The notes under the pieces: model-generated
Database searches by the model: none
What the model saw: the letters and a program-made list of their open reading frames with translations, nothing else
Told to the model about the DNA's origin: nothing
Program-made: the position numbers and the translations under genes
In this document: positions 1-10,881 of the stretch, one piece after another
Layout of the letters: each line of letters opens with the position of its first letter
Numbering within the stretch: the stretch's first letter is position 1
NCBI GenBank assembly: GCA_016490735.1
Contig: JAEMWC010000367.1
Span: 299,501-363,500, forward strand
Direction of reading: 5' to 3'
DNA length: 64,000 nucleotides
Source: Pachyseris speciosa
Lineage: Eukaryota; Cnidaria; Anthozoa; Scleractinia; Pachyseridae

Positions 1-1074
1 TTTAGTTGGAAAGACGTCACAAGTGTCGCTTTCCTTGTTTGACGGTTGAAAGGGGGATTCACTCTCCGACAGGTTTACAATTAACGTAAAAGCTATATTA
101 ACCTTCTCCCAGGGGTATTTAATTTCAGGTCCCATTAATGGGGGCTTATTAGAGAGGGGGTTTATTTCAAATCTTAAATACACCGTTTTCGTCTTCAAAT
201 AGTTTTTGTGCAAATCTAATAAAGAGCAGCGAACAGTATTATGTTGTTGGGTGTATATTTGATTTAGAGCAAACTAACTGGGCCGCATGAAGTGGATTCG
301 TGAGAGGAAATAAGAGGAACTAATTACAAAATCTCATAACTCAAAAGGGGAAGCTTAATAGAGAGGGGGCTTAATACAAAAAACTACTTCCAAACGCAGG
401 GCTTATTAATAGAACTTTTTCGGTATGCAACTGCAATCAATCCCCTGCTGGCCATTTGAGTCTTTTTGCGGTATCGGAGAAAAAGGCAAGCTAGAAGAGT
501 GAAAAATTAAATATGTAAGGCTGGTGATACATTGAAGAGCATTTATCATTCATGAACCTTTAAAGCCTGACGAACTGGTTATGAAAGAACACCAAATTAA
601 CATTACGATGTTAATTTAAAATAGTATTTCCTCAAAAGAATACCGGTTTGTAGTGACTTTTGCCAACTTCATGACGATTTCGGTCTAAAAAATGTTCTTC
701 ATAACCTCCATGCATCCGTGAGTATTACTTTTCATTTTTCGCTTACCTGGACTTCCTTTTCTAGAGCGCCGACTTGAATTGCAAGGTCTTCTAAGAGCTA
801 CCAAAACAGCAAATATATGAGAATGTTGTACAAATTAACACTTAAACATCTTTCACCTGGAACATGTGCAAAACAATTTTCGCAAAAAGAATCTTAGAGG
901 TATTAAAAAAATAGCGTAAAAAGCATATTCCAGAATTATCGGGATGAAGAATAAAACCTTTCTCAAGTATGAACCAGAACGCCCAGGGAAATTTAATAGA
1001 AAGACTGGTTTTTAATAAATATGTACCTACTGAACTAGTAATGATGAAGTAGTAATGCTAAAAAATCGAAGTTA
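1..1074. other. Non-coding stretch, no gene seen
   Basis: No open reading frame with recognisable content and no clear terminal inverted repeat was found. The motif TAGAGAGGGGG next to TTATTA/CTTAAT occurs twice (about 150-165 and 358-372), which suggests a degraded repeat. The rest is AT-rich unique-looking sequence. Confidence 0.5.
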
Positions 1075-1315
1075 CTTTTCTATTTAACGTTTTATCGAAA
1101 ACTGATTATTCTTGTTTTAAAACACCGCTGTTTTGTTCCTGAAAGCATATAAGTCTCACCACACCATGTTAATTATAAATGCATTTCCAGCCATTTCAGA
1201 GGACTTTAATTTAAAAGTTTTCCGGTGGAGCATGCACCTGGGCCCCCCTAGTTGACTCACGCTAATGCGTTCGAAGTGAGCCCTCTCAGTTGCAAACTTC
1301 CTGCGCGGACCTGAT
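1075..1315 (-). repeat. Dispersed repeat, inverted partner of 53810-54075
   Basis: The reverse complement of this segment matches 53810-54075 over most of its length. Shared landmarks are the AGTTGACTCACGCTAATGCG-like block, the heptad AACATGGTGTGG, and a CAAGAATAATCAGTT block. The two copies lie in opposite orientation and have diverged. Family not recognised. Confidence 0.7.
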
Positions 1316-2103
1316 AGAATTTCTCAATCAGAAAGCTCCTTTGTCATATTTTTCTAATGTAATATATTGATTTCTTAATTGAAGGAAAGTAAGAGAGGCA
1401 GATCACCAGGCGAGCCACCAAAAACATACTGTTTGTGGTAACATTGGTTGACGTTCCTATGCGGAAGGCATCATGCGATTCGAATGAATTCTGCTACACC
1501 AGTAGGAGCTATACAAGGGTCACTTACTAGGCAAGGTCCAAGGATTGACGATTTCCTCCAAAGTTTCAGCACTTTTTCTCTATCTATCAGTCAGTAGTCA
1601 TTGTTTCGAATTTTGGCGCTGTTTCGGCCAGGTGTGAAGCGAAATCCACGACTGTCACTTACGTCACAAAATTATTCATTCGTGCGAATTATACATTTTT
1701 TTTAGAGGAGGGGTGGGGGCTACAAAAAGCTCAAGCTGTAATCTACATGATTTTGGCTGAGGAATAAATTAGTTTGGAGCGGTTCCAAATACTACGACTT
1801 TACGGCTATCGGATATAAGAACAATTTTAGCAATTTTCAAGCCGATTTTCTCCAAAGTGCGGTGGTTTATTTCTAGACCAAAACTATTTTCATTAGTATA
1901 AATCTTGTTGCGTTTTATCACGAATGCCGTTCTCTGATTGGCTATACTACTCGTTGTCTATCCTGTGATAGATAGTGAGTAGCGCTTGTCAACAAAATGG
2001 CGGCTGCTTGTTCGCGTTTTGTTTCTTAGCTAATAACGTAACTGTATGATTTTCAAATTTTTGGAACTTTCCATCTGAAAGAGCTTCTGGAAACGGGCCC
2101 CAT

Positions 2104-2262
2104 GGGCGGATCTAGGGGGATGCAGGGAGTGCGCACCCCCCATCCCCCTCCTGAGATGACCTGCGGCTTTTTAATCTAACCAGTATTCTGGGAAAAAAAA
2201 GGGAAGAAAAAATAAAAAAGAAGAAGGGTGTCCCCCTCCTAAGAAAAATCTTGGATCCGCCC
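2104..2262. mobile_element. Short MITE, GGGCGGATC ends
   Basis: The left end GGGCGGATCTAGG is matched in inverted orientation by CTTGGATCCGCCC at the right end, about 160 bp apart. The inside is purine-rich on one half and has no coding signal. Target duplication not resolved. Confidence 0.6.
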
Positions 2263-2715
2263 CTGCTATTGACCTGATTGGTCACCAGGAACAGTGGATA
2301 CCAGGGCCACACTCATCGAGGCCATCGTGCTTCATCATAATATGATTATGTTCCCTGCTAGTACAGGCCTCTCTTCGTTGTATTCAGCGTGCGGGAGAAA
2401 AGAGACCTCTGCTATGGGTCAGAACGGTCTGTGTTGAGTACGCGCAGCGGTTTCTTAGCAACCGAACCATCATGTGATGCTCTTAGCACATGATCGAGAC
2501 TTTATTTAAACACGGAATATCATCAGTTGAGTCTTTACAAGTTAAAAACAAAGACTATTTACAACTGCCTTACATGATTGTAAGATTTTATGTATGTAAT
2601 ACATTTATTTTATGTGTGTATATAGAATCTTAGGTATTTAAATATAGTTTCTCTTCTAAGTTCTCTTCTCTTCTCCTTTCAGGCTACTCTGAAATTCGAG
2701 GTTAAATAAAGTTCA

Positions 2716-2741
2716 TGTATGCATGTATGTATGTATGTATG
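2716..2741. repeat. Microsatellite (GTAT)n
   Basis: Short run of the tetramer GTAT/ATGT (about six copies) just after a poly-T/C-rich stretch. Confidence 0.85.
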
Positions 2742-3649
2742 CTCTTACCCACACCTAGTTATGGGGACGTCTATATGTTTACACACCAGCACCGTGGGGA
2801 CGGTTGGCATAGTGGGGACCAAATTATGGTCCCCACGACTACATTGCCTCCAAAATCTATAACTTGCTGAAAAACACATTTTCAACACGAAATCCGAGAC
2901 GTCCCCACAGCTCCACTGGAGTGTAAGTTTTTAGGTGAAGGTCCTCACAGTGTCTGAGAAGAGTGTAAACATTTTTTCATCCATGGGATATGATTGTTAT
3001 ATACATCTGTCCTACGGAATGTGCAGTTGCAGAATTGGTTAACAGACTCTTAATTATGGGCTTCATCTTCGTTTACACTCCTGCTTTAATATGTGATAGA
3101 CAAGCAGTGTGGGGACTATGGTAAATTGTCCTCTGTTTTTAGAGATACTAAGATTACAATGCTTGAAATGCAGTGAAGGTTGTAAAACGTGATGCCATCA
3201 CAGATAAGGTGAGCTAGTTGTTAGGTTTTCTCAGCAGTTGTAATTAAGTGGAATTATGGCTAAGTATAGATAGACACATACAGACAACTACTTAATACAG
3301 TCATTAATGGACTGCTTTGGACAGGGTTCTTTTTTTTTCTCCTTCATAGACATATTTTCCGTAAAATGCATGTAATATGAACAGTCAGGTAACAGGGACA
3401 CAGGATTTTATTAATATTTTCTGCTCCAATTTACACTATCTGACAGTAATTAAATTAAGAAAATTCAATCTACAAGCATAATCACTCCTAGACTCACACA
3501 CAGTGTATATATATAATTTTCCCTACGATGCACTTAATTCAGGCAGTAAGGTAATAGGGACACTGGTCCAATTTACACCACCTTACAGTAATTAAAATAA
3601 GAAAATTCAATTTGTAAAGATAATCACTCCCTGACTCACACTCCACTTA

Positions 3650-4049
3650 GGGCCTGTTCACATGGAGGTGGGGAACCCCAGGTGGGTGAGGTACCCCGCC
3701 TCGGTGGGGTTACCTATCTCCCCATACAATCTCTCTTTATTTCTCGATCGTGTGAAGTGGGGTACCTCACCGAGGTGGGTTGCCCAGTCAGCCTGGGCAG
3801 GTAATCCTTTTAGCTGTGGTGAATTTTCCCCATGTGAATGCTGGAGGTGGGGTGTGGTGATGTTTATCTGGGCAATTGTCTCTGAATTCTTCATTGATAT
3901 CCGTTCTTAGCGACCACACAACAGCATATTTAACCTCACTCCAGCACCCCGGGGTTGCATGTGAAGGGTGCCAGCTTTGTTTGACCATGCTATGGGTAGG
4001 TGGGGTACCTCACCTTCCTGGGGTCCCCCACCGCCATGTGAACAGGCCC
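3650..4049. mobile_element. PIF/Harbinger-like MITE (400 bp)
   Basis: Terminal inverted repeats begin GGGCCTGTTCACATGG and end CCATGTGAACAGGCCC. The element is flanked on both sides by TTA, the 3 bp target duplication expected of PIF/Harbinger elements. Internal GGTACC-rich blocks are also arranged as inverted repeats. The open frames inside on both strands are by-products of GC-rich symmetry. A degraded end of the same type is seen alone at about 43240-43270. Confidence 0.8.
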
Positions 4050-4075
4050 TTAGTGTTTATATTAACTACTTAATA

Positions 4076-4247
4076 GGCCATTTTGGAGAATACCATAATA
4101 CTCTTTGTTTGTCCTCCCAAATTTTGCATAAACATTGTTTTTGTTTTCTCTTGGGACAATTGTAAGTCCCAAGAGAAACTGGAAACAATGCTTATGCAAA
4201 ATTTGGGAGGACAAACAAAGAGGGTTATGGTATTTTTCAAAATGGCC
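4076..4247. mobile_element. Palindromic MITE with TA flanks
   Basis: Near-perfect inverted repeat: GGCCATTTTGGAGAATACC at the left and its complement with few changes at the right. The arms fold together with a loop around the sequence TTGTAAGTCCC. Flanked by TA, as in Tc1/mariner-type MITEs. About 172 bp. Confidence 0.85.
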
Positions 4248-4271
4248 TATAACAGAGAGTGAGGATGTAAT

Positions 4272-5618
4272 GGGAAAATCTCAAACTGAGGCCTTGCCGT
4301 ATTGACTGAGCGATAGGGGGGCAACCCTAAAATCCGGAATCCAGGAATCCGGAATCCGGAAACCAGAAATCGGAAACTATAACCAGGAAAAGGAAAACTT
4401 GATTTCAGTTAAAAATAGAGCTGTAATCAGGATAAGTCATATTGAAATGAAAAACGTTCTCTGGTTAAAAAGATTAAAAACAAACTTTCAGCCATCAGTC
4501 TATAGCCTTTAACAAATGAAAAATGTAGCGCGCAAACGGAAATCGTCAATGCGGATAATAACTCAAAACCGTTGCCTAGGCAATACTCCATTTTATTGTA
4601 ATTAGACCTCATTTACATTTTTATCTTCTAGCTTTTTTACACTTCTTTTTGTGTTTTTATTCTCAAAAAAATTTTGCACCTTTTTCGTATATATTTCCGT
4701 TCGCCCACTACATTTTTTATTCTTTAAAGGCTATAGACTGATAACCGAAAGCTTATGTGTTTTAATCTTTTTAATCAGAGAACGTATTTTGATTTCAGTT
4801 ATTTATATCTATAACATTTCAGGCATTAGAAATTTGTGTGGTAGTCTTTACACTAGGCTGTTAAGTAAGACTTATAAGGAGCTGCTAAAGTTTTAAATTT
4901 TGTGAAATATGTGTGTGATTAGGCTTAAGTAAAATCTTAAGTCACTTTACTTTGGAACTCATTCTAGTCGGAAAATTGAAATGATTCAAGAAAGTTTCAA
5001 GTGACTTGAAACTCGTGGTAATTCTTGAGCTTTGAAGCGGGCGAAGCCTGTAAGTTAATCTATAATCATATAACTTAAGTTATATGTTGAAGGAAAAACG
5101 TTACTTGTGTGTGAAGCGTTAAATCCGAAAAAAATTGCTTGAAATATCAAAAAATTACTTGACTTGAAATATTCCTAAGTTGACTTTTTCTCTAGTGTAA
5201 ACATTACCATAAAATAAAATTGTCCTTATGTGTGTGTGATCGTTTCGATCCGTTGGCGTGTTACACACGAATTTAGTATGTGAGTTATTATTACCCATTA
5301 ATGAGAAATCATTGTTCCCACAGTGATTTTGAAAAGGAAAGACTCCGTGCAGAAAAAAGTTAAAGCTTTTTAGTTGCTCAGCTGACGTTTAATACAACTC
5401 AGTACAGATGAATTAGCGACTAGCTACAATAAGTCTACATCCAAAACTCTTCAAAAGATTTCAGTAATGTAAGGCAATTTTGCCTTTTGTGAAATTAAGT
5501 TTTTCCTTTTTCCGATTATAGTTTCAGAATTTCGGATTCCGGATTTCTGGATTCCATCTTTTAGGGTTGCCTGCGATAGCGAGGCCAATACAGCCAGGCC
5601 GAGGTTTGAGATTTTCCC
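4272..5618. mobile_element. Palindromic MITE split by another insertion
   Basis: Left end GGGAAAATCTCAAAC (4272-4286) and right end GTTTGAGATTTTCCC (5604-5618) are exact inverted copies. Directly outside both lies GTAAT (4267-4271 and 5619-5623), a likely 5 bp target duplication. The heptamer-ended element at 4317-5572 sits inside it. Removing that insertion and one GCGATAG copy restores a short, nearly continuous palindrome of about 85 bp. Confidence 0.75.
4317..5572 (+). mobile_element. Non-autonomous transposon with GGAATCC heptamer ends, copy 1
   Basis: Ends are GGCAACCCTAAAAT and its inverse, each followed inward by imperfect copies of GGAATCC. GCGATAG flanks both sides as a 7 bp target duplication. 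The interior matches the copy at 49157-50491 in opposite orientation, including the stretches reading AAACTATAA and GAAATCTTTTGAAGAG. No transposase is encoded. Repeat type and 7-8 bp duplication would fit a hAT-like family, but this is a guess. Confidence 0.8.
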
Positions 5619-5650
5619 GTAATGACTGAACGGTTGAGGTCATAAGTTGT

Positions 5651-5846
5651 TTATTATATGGCTAACGAAACGGTTCTAAATCTGAAAAAATCCTCAGTTC
5701 AAGTAGAAGTCGTCACTTCATATCCAGTAATGCGCAGTTATCTATCCATTCATTGTTTCAAACCCAGATCAAACTTTTCACTTAGCTGTGCTTAACCAAT
5801 CAGAGCGTGTGTTATATCGGCTACATTAACACTAGCCATATAATAA
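5651..5846. mobile_element. Short MITE, TTATTATATGGCTA ends
   Basis: Exact 14 bp terminal inverted repeats, TTATTATATGGCTA and TAGCCATATAATAA, bound 196 bp. No coding content. Contains AACCAATCAGAGCG internally. Confidence 0.7.
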
Positions 5847-6022
5847 TACTTATTAATCAGAACTATAATAACAATTCAAGTTCCCTACCTATATATACAT
5901 GTATTTGTAGAAATTAAATCTGGGTCACAGATAGGAATACAATCAAGTCCCTATCCAGTAATCTCATCTCATGAATACTAAACGTATTTCCACTATAAGA
6001 TCAGATAACTGACTCCATGATA

Positions 6023-6909
6023 GGGTCGGTACAAAACGTGGACCCCCCTTCTGGACCCCCTTCTGGACCCCTCAATTTTTCTGTTGAAAAATAATAAAAT
6101 GTTATTTAACAGTCTTCGCTTTGGATTTCAACTTTGGCCGGTTCGTTGATAGTTACAGACAGTATTACAGTAATCGCGAACATTACCACAGCCAGTTGCC
6201 ATTTTCATCCCAAGAAAGACTTGCTTTGAATTTCGCTGAATTTGCGTTGCTGACTTTTGTTGTTGTTACCAAATACTTAAGAATTTTCTCGCAAAGGTTA
6301 GATAAACGTTAAATATGCAAATTACTGTTTAGCTTTCAACTGGCTTTCGGAGAATGTGAAAATTATTATCGGTGGCAGATTTATGTCACGTGCTAGGCAA
6401 CCAGAGTGATCATATTTCATTCCATCATCATTCAGCGGATTTTTCAGAGCAAGCTTTCGACTATATTTTGCCAGCGTGGAAGAAAACATTGCTCACCTTT
6501 TTGCTGCAGTGATAACATTAACTAGCAGTGCTTATTCTAATCCAAACAGAAAAATAAGATAGTTTTTTAGCTCGGTTCACATTCTTCGAAACCCAGTTGA
6601 AAGCCGAAAAGTAATTTGCATATTTAACGTTTATCTAACCTTTGCGAGAAAATTCTAAAGTATTTGGTAACAACAACAAAAGTCAGCAACGCAAATTCAG
6701 CGAAATTCAAAGCAAGTCTTTCTTGGGATGAAAATGGCAACTGGCTGTGATAATGTTCGCGATTACTGTAATACTGTCTGTAACTATCAACAAACCGGCT
6801 GAAGTTGAAATCCAAAGCGAAGACTGTTAAATATCATTTTATTTTTCAACAGAAAAATTGAGGGGTCCAGAAGGGGGTCCAGAAGGGGGTCCACGTTTTG
6901 TACCGACCC
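6023..6909. mobile_element. Foldback element with long inverted arms (887 bp)
   Basis: Arms of about 310 bp (6023-6335 and 6595-6909) are inverted copies. Ends are GGGTCGGTAC and GTACCGACCC. The outer part of each arm carries repeats of GGACCCCCTTCT. CTCCATGATA flanks both sides (6013-6022, 6910-6919), a 10 bp target duplication. The 63-codon open frame present once per arm on opposite strands is one sequence seen twice and resembles no known protein. Duplication length and GGGT ends would suit a Mutator-like family. Confidence 0.88.
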
Positions 6910-7269
6910 CTCCATGATATGGGCTTGACTGCAGTCTGTATTATAAAGAGTGTAAAAACCTTGACCAAGCATGCACCCACCTCTGTTAGACATGAACGTG
7001 CACAATGCTCCCATTTAACTTTTCGCTTTACCTGTTTTACACTTTAAACTATTTTTGTGGACGTTTTAACTATTTATTGTAAGATGCAAGATGTTGAAAT
7101 TCTTAATCAATTTTAGCTTGTCAATCTAGAATTGTACAACCACAAGACACTTGTGACTTAAAATAACTGAAATTCCCAGCTCATAACAAGTTTGTACAAG
7201 AATAAGCTTGAATAAGAAAGTGGCTTACGGTAATCCACGAAACGAAACGAAACGACAAAACAAAAATAC

Positions 7270-7519
7270 AAAACTAAATAGATGACACGAGAAATTTGAC
7301 CCTTCCAAAACTGTCCTCGCTAGATGCCTTGTTTCGCTAAATACCAATAGCAGTCGATTGGTAATCGACGGAACATTAGGCTCGCAAACTATTTTCAAAA
7401 GAGCCCTGCCTTCGAAAATTATCTTGTTCGATTAAGCAAATGCTGGCCTACAGATGACTCGAGAAAGTTTCCCTTTCTTCTAAAAACCGTCCTCGCTAGA
7501 TGCCTTGTTTCGCTAATTA
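7270..7519 (-). repeat. Left subterminal ~176 bp tandem repeats
   Basis: The phrase CCTCGCTAGATGCCTTGTTT recurs at about 7315 and 7492, a spacing of about 177 bp, and again at about 9616 beyond the recombinase insertion. Each unit also contains GGTAATCGACGAAAC and CTTGTTCGAT. Orientation is opposite to the units at 11560-12060. Confidence 0.85.
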
Positions 7520-9463
7520 ACAATTAGATTATGAGCTCGAGATTTCTATGGGTTGATAGTTGATGAGGCCGAAGGCCGAATCAACTATCACCCATAGAAA
7601 TCGAGAGCGAATAATCTAATTGTTTTAGTAAAAATCATACCAAACGAGTCTTGTTTCGGTAAAAAAAATACCAATTTAATGTTCATTTGTTGCATAACAA
7701 CATCCACGTCCACGTGATGAGTACGCCTGTATCACGCGCGCGGAATCTTTTTATTGACAGCTTGCTTTGACAACCCATTCAGTAAAAGGAGAACAGTGCC
7801 GTGATCGAATAGATGCAAAGCGAAAGTTTAAATAAGTTCATGAAAAATATCTCGATCATCACTCAAAGTACACCAGACGGGCTGAAATTGTCCATCAATT
7901 AATGTCAGGGAAACTCTTTAAGGTCCTTTAACAGTAATTGTTTACGATGGACACCGTGCAATTGTGAAAACTGTATGGCTGTGGCTGAGCGAAGTTTTGG
8001 ATTTGAACAACGTGCTGATTGTGTGGCTGAAACTGCGGGGTTGTCAACTGCATGTGGTCTGCGTCAAAACCACTGGTTGAAGGACCAGCTAAAGCGCTGG
8101 AAAGTGGACCGGATTCACCGTTTGAAGTATGGCTCTGGCCACTGACAAAATGGCTCAAAATATTGGACATGTTCTCTTTTTGCTGGAAAGATGCCCGAGC
8201 GTTGTATGATTCAATCGATTGATCTGATTTATGCCCAGTTACCGCTTAAATGTGTCTTGCTTCCACATTGTGGTCAGACAAAACAGTCACTGCAGTAGCT
8301 CTTACACAGTGATTTGTAAGATGGGGCTCAATACCAGCTTTTTGGCTCATCTTCTTCATCATACTCCCGAGCATGGACTGGCCGATTGGGGCATTACAAA
8401 ACCACACGTCGTCTTTACGAGGATCAAATTTGGCTGAAATGGCTCTCGGACGCTGGAAGAGACAGCTTAATTCTGGGTGTAAATGCCTTAAATAATTATC
8501 CACAGTTTGGACAGGGCAGCGAGGGGAACCTTTCACCTCAAACATTTTACCATCCGACTCATCTGCGTTGTCATAGAGCCTACCTTGATGGTTTTTCGTG
8601 GACAGCACTGCACGGAGCTCGTAGTATCGTCTTCCCTCCGGAGTTTGTCGAAGACACAGCATTTGTTTCTCAAGATTTCTTTGACTTTCTCTGCCACGTT
8701 TGCCGAAGTACAGTGTCACGTAAAACCATGCCGTTCGTAGAAGCTGCGTAGGATTTGTTGTTGTTGCCTCGCGAAGCTGCTGAGATTCATACAATTTCTC
8801 GAGTTGCTCGCTTGTTATGGGAGCCTTGTGGACTACTGGACTTACTTGACCTCGTTTCACCATGTCTTTACAAACTGCATTTAGCGTTTCATTGGCCTTG
8901 TTGAACTCAGGGTCGCCAACTATGGACCACGGTTTGTTGTGAGGATTATGGCGGAGATAGCGGTCAATGGCCGCTCTGATAGCTTTCAGTGACGAAATCT
9001 TAAAACGACTGCCATCTTTTTGGCGAATGGACACGTAAAACATTTGCAGACAATTATTTAACTCTGTTTTTGACTGCTCTTCGATTGCACAGGTAAATTT
9101 GTTTTGGGTTTCAAACCATTCTGAAACGAAAAAGCCATTGAAGTTTAATGAGGAAATCAGGAAAATGTTTCTTGTTTCTGATTTATCGCATTGAAACTGA
9201 CAAGTAAATATCATTAATTTGTATCATTTCTAAGCTTCTTACCGTTAAAAATTTTCATTCCATACTTAGTTGCCTGCCTAGTCTTCTCAGGAACTGAATT
9301 TTTCAGTAAAAGTTCTAAATCATCCTGCGAAACTTCGCAAAAGCGCGAAGACGTCGCCATTTTTGAAGAACACCTTCAACCACTGCACTCTAATGGCTGA
9401 TAGTGTGCAGTAGCTAAGCCAATCAGATTACGGCATTTGCATTAGTATACTAGTAGATTTTTA
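7520..9463 (-). mobile_element. Crypton-like tyrosine recombinase element
   Basis: This segment interrupts one of the ~176 bp units. An uninterrupted unit at about 11855-11880 reads CTAATTA once; here CTAATTA stands on both sides (7513-7519 and 9464-9470). The left end opens with a hairpin: ACAATTAGATTAT at 7520 pairs with its inverse ending at 7623, around a GGCCGAAGGCC loop. TTAGTAAAAATC follows the hairpin and its inverse sits at the right end. The body contains the recombinase gene at 7928-9360. Cryptons do not make staggered-cut duplications, so the direct repeat may be the recombination site. Confidence 0.75.
7928..9360 (-). pseudogene. Crypton-type tyrosine recombinase, stop codon before the catalytic tyrosine
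   Basis: Two exons are visible. Exon 1 is 9360-9243, starting ATG and reading MATSSRFCEVSQDD; exon 2 is 9120-7928. The 122 bp intron has GT and CAG borders and keeps the frame (KIFN/EWFETQ). The product is a site-specific DNA recombinase of the metazoan DUF3504/Crypton group, related to domains in ZMYM and KCTD1-like proteins. Visible catalytic boxes are KRGRES (first arginine region), LTNHCVRAT (HxxR), and VTGHKSDQSIESY with the nucleophilic tyrosine. Between the last two, at 8248-8246, TAA stands where AAA (lysine) would fit. Past that stop the frame stays open to 7928 and ends in a glutamine-rich tail. As it stands the protein would lack its tyrosine. Stop readthrough, or an allele or assembly error, cannot be excluded. 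Confidence 0.87.
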
Positions 9464-9479
9464 CTAATTACCAATAGCG

Positions 9480-9728
9480 GTCGATTGGTAATCGACGAAA
9501 CAAGGCTCGCAAACTATTGTCAAAAGCGCCCTGCCTCCGAAAATTATCTTGTTCGATAAAGCAAATACTGGCCTGCAGATGACTGGAGAAATTTGCCCTT
9601 TCTTCTAAAAACCGTCCTCGCTAGATGCCTTGTTTCGCTAAATACCAATAGCGGTCGATTGGTAATCGACGAAACAAGGCTCGCAAACACAGAGTTAAAG
9701 CGCCTTCTATAAAGTACATCCCGGAAAA
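9480..9728 (-). repeat. Left subterminal repeats continued beyond the Crypton insertion
   Basis: Resumes the ~176 bp unit after 9470, with GGTAATCGACGAAACAAGG at about 9487 and again at about 9660, and ends shortly before the foldback. Confidence 0.8.
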
Positions 9729-10576
9729 GGGTGACCTGAAAACACTGACCCCCGGTCCATGGACCCCACTACTGACCAGGTCCATGGACTACTTTATGGA
9801 CCGGTCCATGGACTACCCCTACTGACCCCCACTACTGACCCCCCCTAAAAAAACAACGGTAACAAAAAACGGCAACTAGAGATTTTATTTACTTACTGTT
9901 TGTCTAGATAGGCCACTCGCGTGGGCGAAATTTCGACTGTTACGCCGCACAAATGTTGCTGCTGTATTGCCTTGTTGTGATGTTGCTTTTCATATGTGAA
10001 TTATTCTGTTTGCAGTAGTTTCCCTTCTCTATCATTTATCATTCATAACAAAGTTGCCCTGTTTAAAGATTTGGCAACTAAACTCACAACAGTGAAATGG
10101 ACATCGACATATCTTTCTTTGCCGAGGGAGCACTATTTTGGGAAGCCTGGGACGAGATACTGAACCCGCGGGGGAATGAGCCGAACAAAATGAAGGAGGT
10201 AAATATGTGATATAAACGGACAGAAAGGACGGTAACTAATTTTAAAGCGGTCGTGCTCTTTGTCAGCTCTCAACCCCATTTGCAAGTTGGCGATATTTCG
10301 AAGTACTTTGGTCCTCCATACATCGCGATTGAAGTGAAGGAGGCAGCAATATTTGCGCAGCGTAATAGCCAAAATTTCGCCCACGCGAGTGGCCTATCCA
10401 GATAAACAGTAAGTAAATAAGATCTCTAGTTGCCTTTTTTTGTTACCGTTGGTTTTTTTAGGGGGGTCAGTAGTGGGGGTCAGTAGGGGTAGTCCATGGA
10501 CCGGTCCATAAAGTAGTCCATGGACCCGGTCAGTGGTGGGGTCCATGGACCGGGGGTCAGTATTTTCGGGTCACCC
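9729..10576. mobile_element. Foldback element with CCATGGACC subterminal repeats (848 bp)
   Basis: Ends GGGTGACC and GGTCACCC; CCCGGAAAA flanks both sides (9720-9728 and 10577-10585), a 9 bp duplication. Arms of about 215 bp are inverted copies and contain several copies of GGTCCATGGACC and CTACTGACCCC. The unpaired centre (about 9945-10365) carries a possible 5' exon, listed separately. The 9 bp duplication points to a Mutator-like family. Confidence 0.88.
10097..10198 (+). CDS. Possible first coding exon retained inside a foldback element
   Basis: An ATG is followed by 34 open codons beginning MDIDISFFAEG and ending NKMKE, directly before GTAAATATG, a good splice donor. The exon lies in the loop between the two inverted arms, where a deleted transposon would keep the start of its parent gene. 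No following exon is recognisable inside the element. I do not recognise the protein. It could also be chance: 34 codons is short, and support rests on the ATG plus donor arrangement. Confidence 0.3.
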
Positions 10577-10881
10577 CCCGGAAAATGAAAAAAAAAAATA
10601 GAATAATCTTTATTAATAATCTTAAGTAGCCTAAAATCGAAAATTGTATCATCGAAGGTATTTCTTGCTGCGGAAGATGATCGCACTCTAATATTACTCA
10701 TTTATTTTTGTTTTTTGGCAATTTACCATTATTTATTCTCACGTGAGAGAATGCGTGACACTTCCGTTGCCGGTCACTTGTATCAGATTTGGCGGGAATC
10801 TTGTTGCTATTCTGTCAACATGGCGTTCAAGCTGCCATCCTTTGGTTTGCTTGAGCTTCCTTCCACTGTTTAGCAAGGTTC

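Noticed and set aside
6121..6815. Two nearly identical 63-codon frames on opposite strands
   Set aside because: They are the two arms of one foldback element, so identity reflects the inverted repeat and not a conserved protein.
8231..8751. Plus-strand frames across the tyrosine recombinase
   Set aside because: They are antisense shadows of the recombinase gene.
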